The position numbers and the translations under genes are program-made. DNA of 64,000 nucleotides from CALGFH01 sp036003705 (GTDB lineage: Bacteria > Actinomycetota > CALGFH01): NCBI GenBank assembly GCA_036003705.1, contig DASYSE010000102.1, positions 1 through 64,000 on the forward strand, given 5' to 3'. Shown piece after piece: positions 1 to 7,097 of the stretch (position 1 is the stretch's first letter; each line of letters opens with the position of its first letter). The notes under the pieces were generated by a model. The model had not been told where the DNA came from, did no database searches, and saw only the letters and a program-made list of their open reading frames with translations.

Positions 1-32
1 CGGGGGGTGAAGGCCTTCAGCAACCCAGCTGC

Positions 33-274
33 CCCCGGCCGCGGGTTGGGGCGGGGGCGTCGTCGCTGATCACGTCGAGCACCACCTAATTCTGGCCCCG
101 GCCGCGGGTTGGGACGGGGGCGTCGTCGCTGATCACGTCGAGCACCACCTAATTCTGGCCCCGGCCGCGGGTTGGGACGGGGGCGTCGTCGCTGATCAGG
201 TCGAGCACCACCTAATTCTGGCCCCGGCCGCGGATCGGGATGGGGACATAGTCGACGATGTCGGCGAGCACGTC
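33..274. repeat. 63-bp tandem repeat copied from the 3' end of moxR
   Basis: Units at 149-211 and 86-148, plus a partial unit at about 33-85, repeat the last 21 codons of the adjacent minus-strand moxR gene (212-274), stop codon included. On the minus strand each complete unit reads ...PTRGRGQN followed by TAG, compared with ...PIRGRGQN-TAG in the gene. The 63-bp period keeps every unit in the moxR frame. The outer units are nearly identical to one another and less similar to the native 3' end, so the array probably expanded after a first duplication. No start codon or ribosome binding site is evident inside the units. Confidence 0.85.
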
Positions 275-1198
275 GGCGGCGGTCCGGCCGATCATCTGGG
301 CCTCGGGGGCGGTGATCAGCCGGTGGGCCAGCACCGGGTTGACCAGCTCCTTGACGTCGTCGGGGACGACATAGTCGCGACCCGACACGGCGGCGGCGGC
401 CCTGGTGGCCCGCAGCAGGGCGAGGGCGGCTCTCGGGCTGGCCCCCAGGGCCAGGTCGGCGTGGTCGCGGGTCGCCCTGACCAGGTCGACGATGTAGCGC
501 TTGAGGGTGTCGGCGACGTGCACCGTCTTGCAGTCCTCGATCATCTCGGCGACGGTCGGCGCGTCGGCCACCGGCTGCAGGTCGTTGAGCGGGGCGATGG
601 TCCTGCCGTGGGTCTCGAGGATCTCGATCTCGGCCTGCCTGGTCGGGTAGCCGATGTTCAGCTCGAGCATGAACCGGTCGCGCTGGGCCTCGGGCAGGGG
701 ATAGGTGCCCTCGTGCTCGATCGGGTTCTGGGTGGCGACCACCAGGAACGGCACCCCGAGCTGGTAGGTGATCCCGTCCACGGTGACCTGGCGTTCCTCC
801 ATGGACTCGAGCAGGGCGGCCTGGGTCTTGGGCGAGGCCCGGTTGATCTCGTCGCCGAGCACGATGTTGGCGAAGATCGCGCCCGGCTTGAACTCGAAGT
901 CGCCCCGCTCCTGGTTGAAGACGCTGACCCCGGTGATGTCGGAGGGCAGCAGGTCGGGGGTGAACTGGATGCGGCGGGCCGAGCAGTCGATGGAGCGGGC
1001 GAGTGCCTTGGCCAGCATCGTCTTGCCGACGCCGGGGACGTCCTCGATCAGCAGATGCCCCTCGGCCAGCAGGGCGATGAGCGCGAGGCGGACCACCTCG
1101 GTCTTGCCCTCGATGACCCGCTCGATGTTGGCCCGGATCTTGTCGTACGAGGCGGCGACTTGGTCCATGCCGCCCGTGTCGGGGCGCGTCGTGGCCAC
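212..1198 (-). CDS. MoxR-family AAA+ ATPase
   Basis: A protein of about 328 residues of the MoxR AAA+ family, ATP-driven chaperones that usually act with VWA-domain and DUF58 proteins encoded beside them. The Walker A motif DVPGVGKT, the Walker B motif GDEINRA and the sensor-1 stretch VVATQNPIE are all visible, as is the C-terminal lid ending in RGRGQN. I chose the GTG at 1198 because an AAAGGAG ribosome binding site lies about 9 bases upstream; an ATG at 1168 is the alternative, and an open frame continues upstream without a credible start. It diverges from the TetR gene. Partner genes would be expected beyond the left edge but are not visible. The 3' end is followed by tandem copies of its own last 21 codons. 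Confidence 0.9.
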   Translation of the reverse strand: MATTRPDTGGMDQVAASYDKIRANIERVIEGKTEVVRLALIALLAEGHLLIEDVPGVGKTMLAKALARSIDCSARRIQFTPDLLPSDITGVSVFNQERGDFEFKPGAIFANIVLGDEINRASPKTQAALLESMEERQVTVDGITYQLGVPFLVVATQNPIEHEGTYPLPEAQRDRFMLELNIGYPTRQAEIEILETHGRTIAPLNDLQPVADAPTVAEMIEDCKTVHVADTLKRYIVDLVRATRDHADLALGASPRAALALLRATRAAAAVSGRDYVVPDDVKELVNPVLAHRLITAPEAQMIGRTAADVLADIVDYVPIPIRGRGQN

Positions 1199-1235
1199 CC
1201 GCGCGGGCTCCTTTCCTGGGGCGCTCGGCACATCG

Positions 1236-1241
1236 ATTGTA
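1236..1241 (-). promoter_or_regulatory. Candidate -10 element of moxR
   Basis: TACAAT on the minus strand, one mismatch from TATAAT, lies about 38 bases upstream of the chosen GTG and upstream of the AAAGGAG site. No convincing -35 element is seen at 16-18 bp spacing. Confidence 0.4.
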
Positions 1242-1285
1242 GGCTCGACTGGGACAGAAGACGTGAGAAGGTTGCGATTCGGTTC

Positions 1286-1291
1286 TATCCT
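1286..1291 (+). promoter_or_regulatory. Candidate -10 element for a leaderless tetR transcript
   Basis: TATCCT lies six bases before the GTG at 1298, and no Shine-Dalgarno sequence precedes that start. This spacing is typical of leaderless actinobacterial genes, where transcription begins at the start codon. No -35 element is recognisable. Confidence 0.4.
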
Positions 1292-1297
1292 TCGCCC

Positions 1298-1870
1298 GTG
1301 CCAACCGCCACCGAGACCAGAGCCAGGCTGCTCGCCGCGGCCAGGCAGGCCTTCGCCGACCTGGGCTACGGTCGCGCCCGGGTCGAGGACATCGTGGCCA
1401 GGGCCGGGGTCGGCCACGGCACCTTCTACGCCTACTTCAAGAACAAGCGGGCCGCCCTGGCCGCCCTCGTCCACGAGAACGCGGCCACCCTGGTCGAGCT
1501 GGCCGGCCAGCCGTGGCGCCCCGGCGACGTCAGGGCCAGCCTGGTCGAGGTGCTGGGCGGCCTCTCAGACCTCTACGACCGCGACGCCGACCTGATCGCC
1601 CTCTGGACCGAGGCGTCGATCCAGGACCCGGAGCTCGGCCAGGTGCTCGACGAGGTCCGCCGCCAGTTCGTGGCCCGCATCGCCCGCAACATCGAGCGGG
1701 CAGCCGCCCAGGGCGTGACCCGCCCGGTCGACCCCCTGACCGCCGCCACCGCCCTGGCCGCCATGGCCGAGCAGACCATGTTCCTGCGCGCCGTCCGCAA
1801 GGATCCCCTGGACCGCGACCTCACCGTCGAGACCCTGGCCGACCTCTGGCTGCACGCCCTGTACCGCTAG
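1298..1870 (+). CDS. TetR-family transcriptional regulator
   Basis: A 190-residue TetR-type repressor. The N-terminal helix-turn-helix is clear (RLLAAARQAFADLGY, then VEDIVARAGVGHGTFYAYF, residues about 9-50); the TFYAYFKNK stretch is the family's recognition-helix signature. The C-terminal ligand-binding half is helical and contains an acidic/Trp patch (IALWTEASIQDPEL) seen in many actinobacterial members. The ligand is unknown. It is transcribed divergently from moxR with about 100 bp between them, so it may control itself and moxR, but I see no clear palindromic operator there. The start is GTG at 1298; longer in-frame reading upstream lies antisense inside moxR. A strong stem-loop follows the gene. 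Confidence 0.85.
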   Translation: MPTATETRARLLAAARQAFADLGYGRARVEDIVARAGVGHGTFYAYFKNKRAALAALVHENAATLVELAGQPWRPGDVRASLVEVLGGLSDLYDRDADLIALWTEASIQDPELGQVLDEVRRQFVARIARNIERAAAQGVTRPVDPLTAATALAAMAEQTMFLRAVRKDPLDRDLTVETLADLWLHALYR

Positions 1871-1921
1871 CGCGCCGGCGGCGCGGCAGCAGCCAGGCCG
1901 GCAGGCCGGCTCCGGCGGCGC

Positions 1922-1964
1922 GACCGATCCGCCGCGGGGAGCCGGGCTCGGCGGCGGATCGGTC
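1922..1964. terminator. Strong stem-loop after tetR
   Basis: A perfect 14-bp inverted repeat (GACCGATCCGCCGC at 1922-1935 with its complement at 1951-1964) encloses a 15-base loop that itself contains GAGC/GCTC. No T-tract follows, so this is either a GC-type terminator of actinobacterial style or another structured element. It is the longest perfect hairpin I found in the window. Confidence 0.6.
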
Positions 1965-2120
1965 CCCCGAGGTGTGGCCGCGGGCGGCGGCGTCGATCCA
2001 GCGATGGCGCTCGCGCACGCGGCCGACGGTTGCGGCCGCCGAGCCTTGAGGTTGCCGGTCGCTGCCATGCCCCCCCCGGGGTACGGTGTCGGGACCAACG
2101 TACTGCAGTCGGAGGCAACG

Positions 2121-2699
2121 GTGGACGAGCTTCGCGAGCGGGGGCGGAAGGTGGCCCGCTGCGGGGCGACCGACGTCTGGGTATGGCAGGGGGACATCAC
2201 CACCGCGGACGTGGACGCGGTCGTCAACGCGGCCAACAACGAGGGCTGGCTCGGCTCCGGCGTCGCCGGAGCCATCCGGCGGGCGGCCGGCGAGCAGGTC
2301 GAGGCCGAGGCGGTGGCGCAGGCGCCCTGGCCGGTCGGGGACGCGGTGCGGACCGGACCCGGCCGGCTCGGCGAGCGGGGGGTCAAGGCGATCCTGCACG
2401 CCGCCGCCATGGCGCCCGGCCGGCCGGCCAGCGTCGAGGCGGTCGGCGGCGCCACCGCCGCCGCCCTGCGCCTGGCCGCCGCCGAGGATCTGGCCAGCGT
2501 CGCCCTGCCCGCCCTCGGCACCGGGGTCGGCGGTGTCGGCATGGAGGCGGCGGCCGCGGCCATGGGCGCGGCCGTGCGGGCGCACGCCGCCGCGCCCACC
2601 TCGGTCCGCACCGTCGTGTTCGCGCTCTACGATCAATCGGCGGTGGAGCGGTTCGGCGGGGCCCTGGAGCGGGAGCTGGGGCGCGACCATGGGGGTTGA
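2121..2699 (+). CDS. Macro-domain protein (ADP-ribose-binding family)
   Basis: A 192-residue macro-domain protein. The ADP-ribose-binding signature is present: WQGDITTADVDAVVNAANN (residues about 21-39) followed by LGSGVAGAI, and the second phosphate-loop motif ALPALGTGVGGV near residue 135. The family binds or hydrolyses ADP-ribose, O-acetyl-ADP-ribose or protein-linked ADP-ribose; which substrate applies here is not evident. The Asn-Ala-Ala-Asn segment associated with catalysis is intact. The start is GTG at 2121, five bases after a GGAGG site. The 3' end overlaps the next gene by 11 bases, so the product may be co-translated with a sensor kinase. Confidence 0.85.
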   Translation: MDELRERGRKVARCGATDVWVWQGDITTADVDAVVNAANNEGWLGSGVAGAIRRAAGEQVEAEAVAQAPWPVGDAVRTGPGRLGERGVKAILHAAAMAPGRPASVEAVGGATAAALRLAAAEDLASVALPALGTGVGGVGMEAAAAAMGAAVRAHAAAPTSVRTVVFALYDQSAVERFGGALERELGRDHGG

Positions 2700-4320
2700 G
2701 GTGGAGCGGGCGGAGGCAGGGGTCGCCGGCGACCACCTGGCCGCCGGCGGCCTGCTGGAGCGGATCGTCGCCTGGGCCGGCCAGGTGGTCGGCACCCCCA
2801 ACGGCTACCTCTGCCTGATCGAGCCCGAGACGGGGGAGATGGTCCTGCGGGTCGGCACCGGGGCCTACAACGGACTGGTCGGGCTGCGCATGCTGAAGGG
2901 GGAGGGGCTGTCGGGCAGGGTCTGGGAGACCGGCGCCCCGCTGGCCATCCCCGACTACAGCCGCTGGGAGGGGCGGGTGCGCCAGGCCGCCGGCTCTGAC
3001 TTCCGGGCGGTGCTCGGGGTGCCCCTGGTGGCCAGCGAGACGGTCACCGGCGTGATCGGCCTCAGCTTCTCCCAGCCCGGCCGGACCTTCAGCGAGAGCG
3101 AGGTCGACCAGGTCAGCCGGTTCGCCGAGGTGGCCTCGATCGCGCTCGACAACGCCCGCCTGTACGCCGCCGCCCAGCAGGAGCTGGCCGAGCGCACGCG
3201 GGCCGAGGAGCAGCTGCGGGCGGCCGAGCGCCGCTACCGGACGCTGGTCGAGGAGATCCCCGCGATCGTCTACAGCGAGGAGTTCGAGCTCGGGGGCTCC
3301 CGCCAGTACGTCAACCGCCAGGTCGAGGTGCTGTTCGGCTTCACCATCGAGGAGTCCAGCCAGAAGAACTTCTGGAAGACCTCCCTCCACCCCGACGACC
3401 TGGAGCGGGTCCTGGCCGAGGAGGCGCGCTGCGAGCAGACCGGTGAGCCGTTCCGTATGGAGTACCGCTGCTTCACCAAGACCGGCGAGGTCAGGTGGCT
3501 CCGCGATCAGTGTGTGATCGTGCGCGACGACGCCGGCAAGCCGCTGTTCTGGCAGGGCGTGGCCGTCGACATCACCGACACCAAGCGGGCTCTGGAGCGC
3601 GAGCGCGAGGTCGCCCGGCGGCTGCGGGCCCTCGACCAGATGAAGAACACCTTCCTCGACGCCGTCTCCCATGAGCTGCGCACGCCCCTGGCCGCGATCG
3701 TCGGCATCGGCCTCACCCTCCAGCACAAGGCCGACAGCCTGGCCGAAGGCGACCGCACCGACCTGTACACCCGGCTGGTGGCCAACGCCCGCAAGCTCGA
3801 CCGGCTGCTCAACGACCTGCTCGACCTGGACCGGCTGACCCACGGGATCGTCGCCCCAAAGCGCCGCCCGACCGACGTCGCCGCCCTGGTCGCCCGGATC
3901 GCCGACGATTGGGGCCTGCTCAGCGGCCGCCGGCCCCAGGTGGTCGCGGAGTCCCTCACCGTCTGCCTCGACCCGGGCAAGGTCGAGCGGATCATCGAGA
4001 ACCTGCTGGCCAACGCGGCCAGGCACACCCCGCCGGACACGCCCGTCTGGGTCAGGGTGCAGCGCCCGGCCGGCGGGGACGGGGTGCTGCTGGCGGTCGA
4101 GGACGCCGGCGCCGGCGTCCCGGCCGAGCTGCGCGACACGGTGTTCGAGCCGTTCCGGCAGGGCCCGGGCACCCCCACCCACGCCCCAGGGGTCGGCATC
4201 GGGCTGACCCTGGTCGCCCGCTTCGCCGAGCTGCACGGCGGCCGGGCCTGGGTCGAGGAGCGGCCGGGCGGCGGCTCCTCGTTCCGGGTGCTGATCCCCG
4301 ACGCGCCCCAGGAAGGCTGA
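2689..4320 (+). CDS. GAF-PAS sensor histidine kinase
   Basis: A 543-residue sensor kinase with no membrane segment, so probably cytosolic. The order is a GAF domain (about 20-160), a short coiled coil, a PAS/PAC domain (about 182-300, ending VAVDITDTKRALERE), a HisKA dimerisation helix with phospho-acceptor His at about 328 in FLDAVSHELRTPL, and an HATPase_c domain with N-box NLLANAARH, G1 DAGAGVP and G2 GVGIGLTL. GAF and PAS domains usually sense small molecules, redox state or light; the signal here is unknown. The start overlaps the stop of the macro-domain gene. No response regulator is adjacent, so it is an orphan kinase in this window. An in-frame GTG at 2701 is an alternative start. 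Confidence 0.9.
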   Translation: MGVEVERAEAGVAGDHLAAGGLLERIVAWAGQVVGTPNGYLCLIEPETGEMVLRVGTGAYNGLVGLRMLKGEGLSGRVWETGAPLAIPDYSRWEGRVRQAAGSDFRAVLGVPLVASETVTGVIGLSFSQPGRTFSESEVDQVSRFAEVASIALDNARLYAAAQQELAERTRAEEQLRAAERRYRTLVEEIPAIVYSEEFELGGSRQYVNRQVEVLFGFTIEESSQKNFWKTSLHPDDLERVLAEEARCEQTGEPFRMEYRCFTKTGEVRWLRDQCVIVRDDAGKPLFWQGVAVDITDTKRALEREREVARRLRALDQMKNTFLDAVSHELRTPLAAIVGIGLTLQHKADSLAEGDRTDLYTRLVANARKLDRLLNDLLDLDRLTHGIVAPKRRPTDVAALVARIADDWGLLSGRRPQVVAESLTVCLDPGKVERIIENLLANAARHTPPDTPVWVRVQRPAGGDGVLLAVEDAGAGVPAELRDTVFEPFRQGPGTPTHAPGVGIGLTLVARFAELHGGRAWVEERPGGGSSFRVLIPDAPQEG

Positions 4321-4369
4321 CCTCCACCGTTATACTGCTGAGCGGCCCCACACATCGCCACGGGAGGGC

Positions 4370-4885
4370 ATGGTGGAGCGAGCGCTCGTCCTCAACGCGT
4401 CCTACCAGCCGATCTGCGTGGTCCCGGTACGCCGGGCGGTCGTGCTGGTGCTCAAGGAGAAGGCCGACGTGCTGGTACCGGGAAGCGGCCTGGTCCGCGG
4501 CGCCACCCTCAAGGTCCAGGCGCCCAGCGTCATCCGGCTCCGGTACTTTGTGAAGGTGCCCTTCCGAGCCCGGGCCGGGCTCTCCCGTCGAGCGGTGTTC
4601 GTACGCGATGACCACACCTGCCAGTACTGCGGCCAGCGAGCCGAGAACGTCGACCATGTCGTGCCCCGCTCGCGGGGCGGCCTGCACGTCTGGGAGAACG
4701 TGGTCGCCGCCTGCCGCCGCTGCAACAGCCAGAAGGAGGACCGCCTGCCCCACGAGGCGGGCTTCCGCCTTCGGCGAGAGCCACGGGCGCCCAAGGAGAC
4801 GCTTTGGATCGTGATCGCCGTCGGCCGCATCGAACCTGGCTGGGAGCCGTTTCTGAGCCTGGAGGCCGACGCCGTCCCCGCCTGA
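4370..4885 (+). CDS. HNH endonuclease family protein
   Basis: About 171 residues with an HNH nuclease fold in the C-terminal half: CxxC at 84-87 (CQYC), the DH of the ββα-metal motif in VDHVVPRSRGG, and a second CxxC followed by Asn (CRRCNSQKEDR). The N-terminal part (ALVLNASYQPICVV, then VLVLKEKADV) is typical of a small HNH protein common in actinobacterial chromosomes. It is not associated with an intron, intein or restriction methylase here, so a role in DNA repair or processing is possible but unproven. GGGAGG lies two bases before ATG 4370 and five before an in-frame GTG at 4373, so GTG may be the real start. A TATACT sequence at 4331-4336 could be its -10 element. Confidence 0.85.
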   Translation: MVERALVLNASYQPICVVPVRRAVVLVLKEKADVLVPGSGLVRGATLKVQAPSVIRLRYFVKVPFRARAGLSRRAVFVRDDHTCQYCGQRAENVDHVVPRSRGGLHVWENVVAACRRCNSQKEDRLPHEAGFRLRREPRAPKETLWIVIAVGRIEPGWEPFLSLEADAVPA

Positions 4886-6477
4886 CGCTCCGCCGCCCCG
4901 ACCGCGGCCTCCCCGGCCCAGGTGGAGGCCCCGAGCAAGCCCGTTCAGGCAGGCATCCCCGTCGCCCGACCCGTGCCTGGCTGACCGCCTTCGCCTCCCG
5001 GCTCGCCCCCTGGGCGCTGCCACTGCTCGCCGGGGCGGTCGGGGCCCTGCTGGCGGTCACCTTTCTGGCCCGCCAGGAGGTCACGGTCGGCCCAGCCAGC
5101 CTGCGGCTGTCCGCCGGGCCGGCCCTGACCGGGACCAGCCGGCTGGCCGCGCCCCCGTTCGGATCGGTCTCGGCCCGCACCCACCGCGGCCCGCTGGCCT
5201 TCAGGGCCACCATCGACGACATCGACGTGCGCCGCCTCGGCCGGCTGCTGGAGGGCAGCCCCGGTCCCGACCCCGGCGGCCCCCGGCTGGTCGAGCTGGA
5301 GGCCACCCTCGGCACGCTGGAGCGGCAGGCCCGGCGGGCGGCCATCGGATTCGTCCTCCAGATCGCCGGCCTCGGCCTCGCCGGCGGGCTGGCCGCGGTG
5401 GTGGTGTTCCCAAGGCGGACACGGCGGCGGCTGGTGCGCTGCGGGATCGGCGGCGTCCTGACCACCGTGCTGCTGCTCGGGCCGGCCCTGCTCACCTACG
5501 ACGTCGGCGCCTTCCGCGAGCCACACTACGAGGGCGCCCTCGAATACGCTCCCGCCCTGATCGGCGACGTCCGGACCGGCCTCGACCGGCTGCGCACCCT
5601 GCGCGAGGAGATGGTGCTGATCGGGCGGAACCTTGACCGCGCCTACGCCGCCCTTGCCGACCCCGTCGGCGATCTCGACAGCAACGGCGCCGTCCGGGTC
5701 CTGCACGTCTCCGACATGCACCTGAACCCGGCCGGGTTCGACCTGGCCGAGCGGCTGGCCGACCAGTTCGACGTGGCCGCGGTGGTCGACACGGGCGACA
5801 TGGGCACCTGGGGGCTGCCGAGGGAGCCGCAGATCGCCGCCAACATCTCCCGCTTCCAGGTCCCCTACCTGTTCGTCAAGGGCAACCACGACGACGCCGA
5901 CATGGTCAACGCCGTGGCCGCCAACAAGAACGCCCGCGTGCTGGATGGCACGGGGGTCGAGGTCAAGGGGATCCGGTTCTTCGGGGTCGCCGACCCGACC
6001 TTCACCCCGGGCAAGGGCGGGCAGGTGGAGCAGTTCGAACAGCTCAAGGTCCAGCGGAGCGTCGCCGTGGCCGACGCCATCGAACGCCAGGCCCTCCGAC
6101 CGCACGTGTTGCTGGTCCACGACGGGCGGCTGGCCGCCTACGCCCGCGGCCACGTGGCCACCGTGCTCGAGGGCCACCTGCACCGCTTCGGCACCGAGGT
6201 GGTCAACGGCACCCGGACCCTGATCACCGGGACAACCGGCGCGGGCGGCCCCGACAACTTCCGGGCCGAGGATCCGCCTCCCTCCGACGCCCAGGTCCTC
6301 TACTTCGACGCCGAGACGCACCGGCCGGTCGCGGTGGACCGCATCACCGTCCACCTCCCCGAGTCGTCCTTCTCGGTCGAGCGCCTGCTGCTGCCCGAGG
6401 GCGATACCCCATTCGTGCCCGACCCGGTGAAGGTCCCGCCGGAGCTGCGGCAGGAGCCCGGCGCCCTGAACGGGTAG
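4804..6477 (+). CDS. Membrane-anchored calcineurin-like metallophosphoesterase
   Basis: The C-terminal half (from about residue 298) is a calcineurin-type phosphoesterase with the metal-ligand series VSDMH, DTGDMG, KGNHDD, LLVHD and EGHLH. The N-terminal half has hydrophobic segments at about 62-82, 177-200 and 213-235, so the catalytic domain is probably tethered to the membrane; which side it faces is not determined. The substrate is unknown. The start is a problem: the only in-frame ATG, GTG or TTG before the first hydrophobic segment is TTG at 4804, which lies 82 bases inside the HNH gene. Translation may instead begin at an unrecognised codon after 4885. Taken as drawn, the protein has 557 residues. 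Confidence 0.8.
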   Translation: MDRDRRRPHRTWLGAVSEPGGRRRPRLTLRRPDRGLPGPGGGPEQARSGRHPRRPTRAWLTAFASRLAPWALPLLAGAVGALLAVTFLARQEVTVGPASLRLSAGPALTGTSRLAAPPFGSVSARTHRGPLAFRATIDDIDVRRLGRLLEGSPGPDPGGPRLVELEATLGTLERQARRAAIGFVLQIAGLGLAGGLAAVVVFPRRTRRRLVRCGIGGVLTTVLLLGPALLTYDVGAFREPHYEGALEYAPALIGDVRTGLDRLRTLREEMVLIGRNLDRAYAALADPVGDLDSNGAVRVLHVSDMHLNPAGFDLAERLADQFDVAAVVDTGDMGTWGLPREPQIAANISRFQVPYLFVKGNHDDADMVNAVAANKNARVLDGTGVEVKGIRFFGVADPTFTPGKGGQVEQFEQLKVQRSVAVADAIERQALRPHVLLVHDGRLAAYARGHVATVLEGHLHRFGTEVVNGTRTLITGTTGAGGPDNFRAEDPPPSDAQVLYFDAETHRPVAVDRITVHLPESSFSVERLLLPEGDTPFVPDPVKVPPELRQEPGALNG

Positions 6478-6485
6478 CCCGCGGG

Positions 6486-6517
6486 GTGGAGTGGAGTGGA
6501 GGGACGGCCTTCGTCCC
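6486..6517. promoter_or_regulatory. Triple GTGGA repeat and small hairpin upstream of mraZ
   Basis: GTGGA occurs three times in immediate succession (6486-6500), echoing the GTGG cores of the MraZ boxes 110 bp downstream. It is followed directly by a 6-bp hairpin (GGGACG 6501-6506 with CGTCCC 6512-6517). The hairpin could terminate the phosphoesterase transcript. The repeats could be accessory MraZ sites. Both readings are inference. Confidence 0.35.
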
Positions 6518-6589
6518 TCGTGTCCGGCTTCGACGAGGCTGATCCCTATTTTCCCTGCTCAATGGCCCCTCTCCGTGGCTGTAGATGCA

Positions 6590-6618
6590 TTGACGGTGGG
6601 TAGAGGGTGGAGTAAAGT
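6590..6618 (+). promoter_or_regulatory. Promoter of the mraZ/dcw operon
   Basis: TTGACG (6590-6595) and TAAAGT (6613-6618) are separated by exactly 17 bp, a good match to a housekeeping sigma promoter. Transcription would start near 6625, about 30 bases before the mraZ start. The -10 element overlaps the second MraZ box. Confidence 0.7.
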
Positions 6619-6634
6619 GGCGCCAAGTGGAGGG
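6606..6634 (+). promoter_or_regulatory. MraZ operator: three boxes at 10-bp spacing
   Basis: GTGG cores occur at 6607, 6617 and 6627, exactly 10 bp apart (GGTGGAGT, AAGTGGCG, AAGTGGAG). In other bacteria MraZ is known to bind direct repeats of this kind upstream of its own gene. The array overlaps the -10 element and the presumed start of transcription, which fits autorepression. Confidence 0.7.
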
Positions 6635-6653
6635 GCACGGGGAGGGAGTGGCG

Positions 6654-7097
6654 GTGTTCATCGGCACCTACGACCACTCCCTGGATCCAAAGGGCCGGGT
6701 GATCCTCCCGCGCAGATTCCGCGACGAGCTGGGGCAGGACATGGTCATCACCAAAGGTGTCGGCAAGGAGCGCTGCCTCTATGTCTTCCCGCAGGCCGAG
6801 TTCGAGGCCTTCGCGGCCAAGCTCCACAGCCAGCCCCTGACGGCCCGCTCGACCCGTGACTTCGCCCGCATGTTCGTCGCCGGGGCCAGCCCCGAGAGCG
6901 CCGACTCCCAGGGCCGGGTCGTGATCCCGCAGCCCCTCCGCGAGTTCGCCGGCCTCACCAAGGACGTGGTCCTGCTCGGCCAGATCCGGCGGGTCGAGAT
7001 CTGGGACAAGGCGGAGTGGGAGCGCTACCGGGCGGTCGCCGAGGCCGCCTACGCCGACGAGACCAACGCCGCCCACCTTGCCGAGCTGGGGATCTGA
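6654..7097 (+). CDS. mraZ: Transcriptional regulator MraZ
   Basis: A 147-residue MraZ, an AbrB-like double β-barrel DNA-binding protein that represses the division and cell-wall cluster in the bacteria where it has been studied. The two repeated halves are visible, each with the motif DxKGR or DSQGR followed by VxxP (DPKGRVILP near residue 12 and DSQGRVVIP near residue 85). The GTG at 6654 is preferred: GGAGG lies eight bases upstream and the product then begins VFIGTYDHSLD, matching the usual family N-terminus. The gene is first in the operon, and its stop overlaps the rsmH start (TGATG). The upstream repeats are its likely operator. Confidence 0.95.
   Translation: MFIGTYDHSLDPKGRVILPRRFRDELGQDMVITKGVGKERCLYVFPQAEFEAFAAKLHSQPLTARSTRDFARMFVAGASPESADSQGRVVIPQPLREFAGLTKDVVLLGQIRRVEIWDKAEWERYRAVAEAAYADETNAAHLAELGI

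Noticed and set aside
33..211. CRISPR-like array at the left edge
   Set aside because: The units are contiguous, without unique spacers, and match the adjacent gene end. No cas genes are present.
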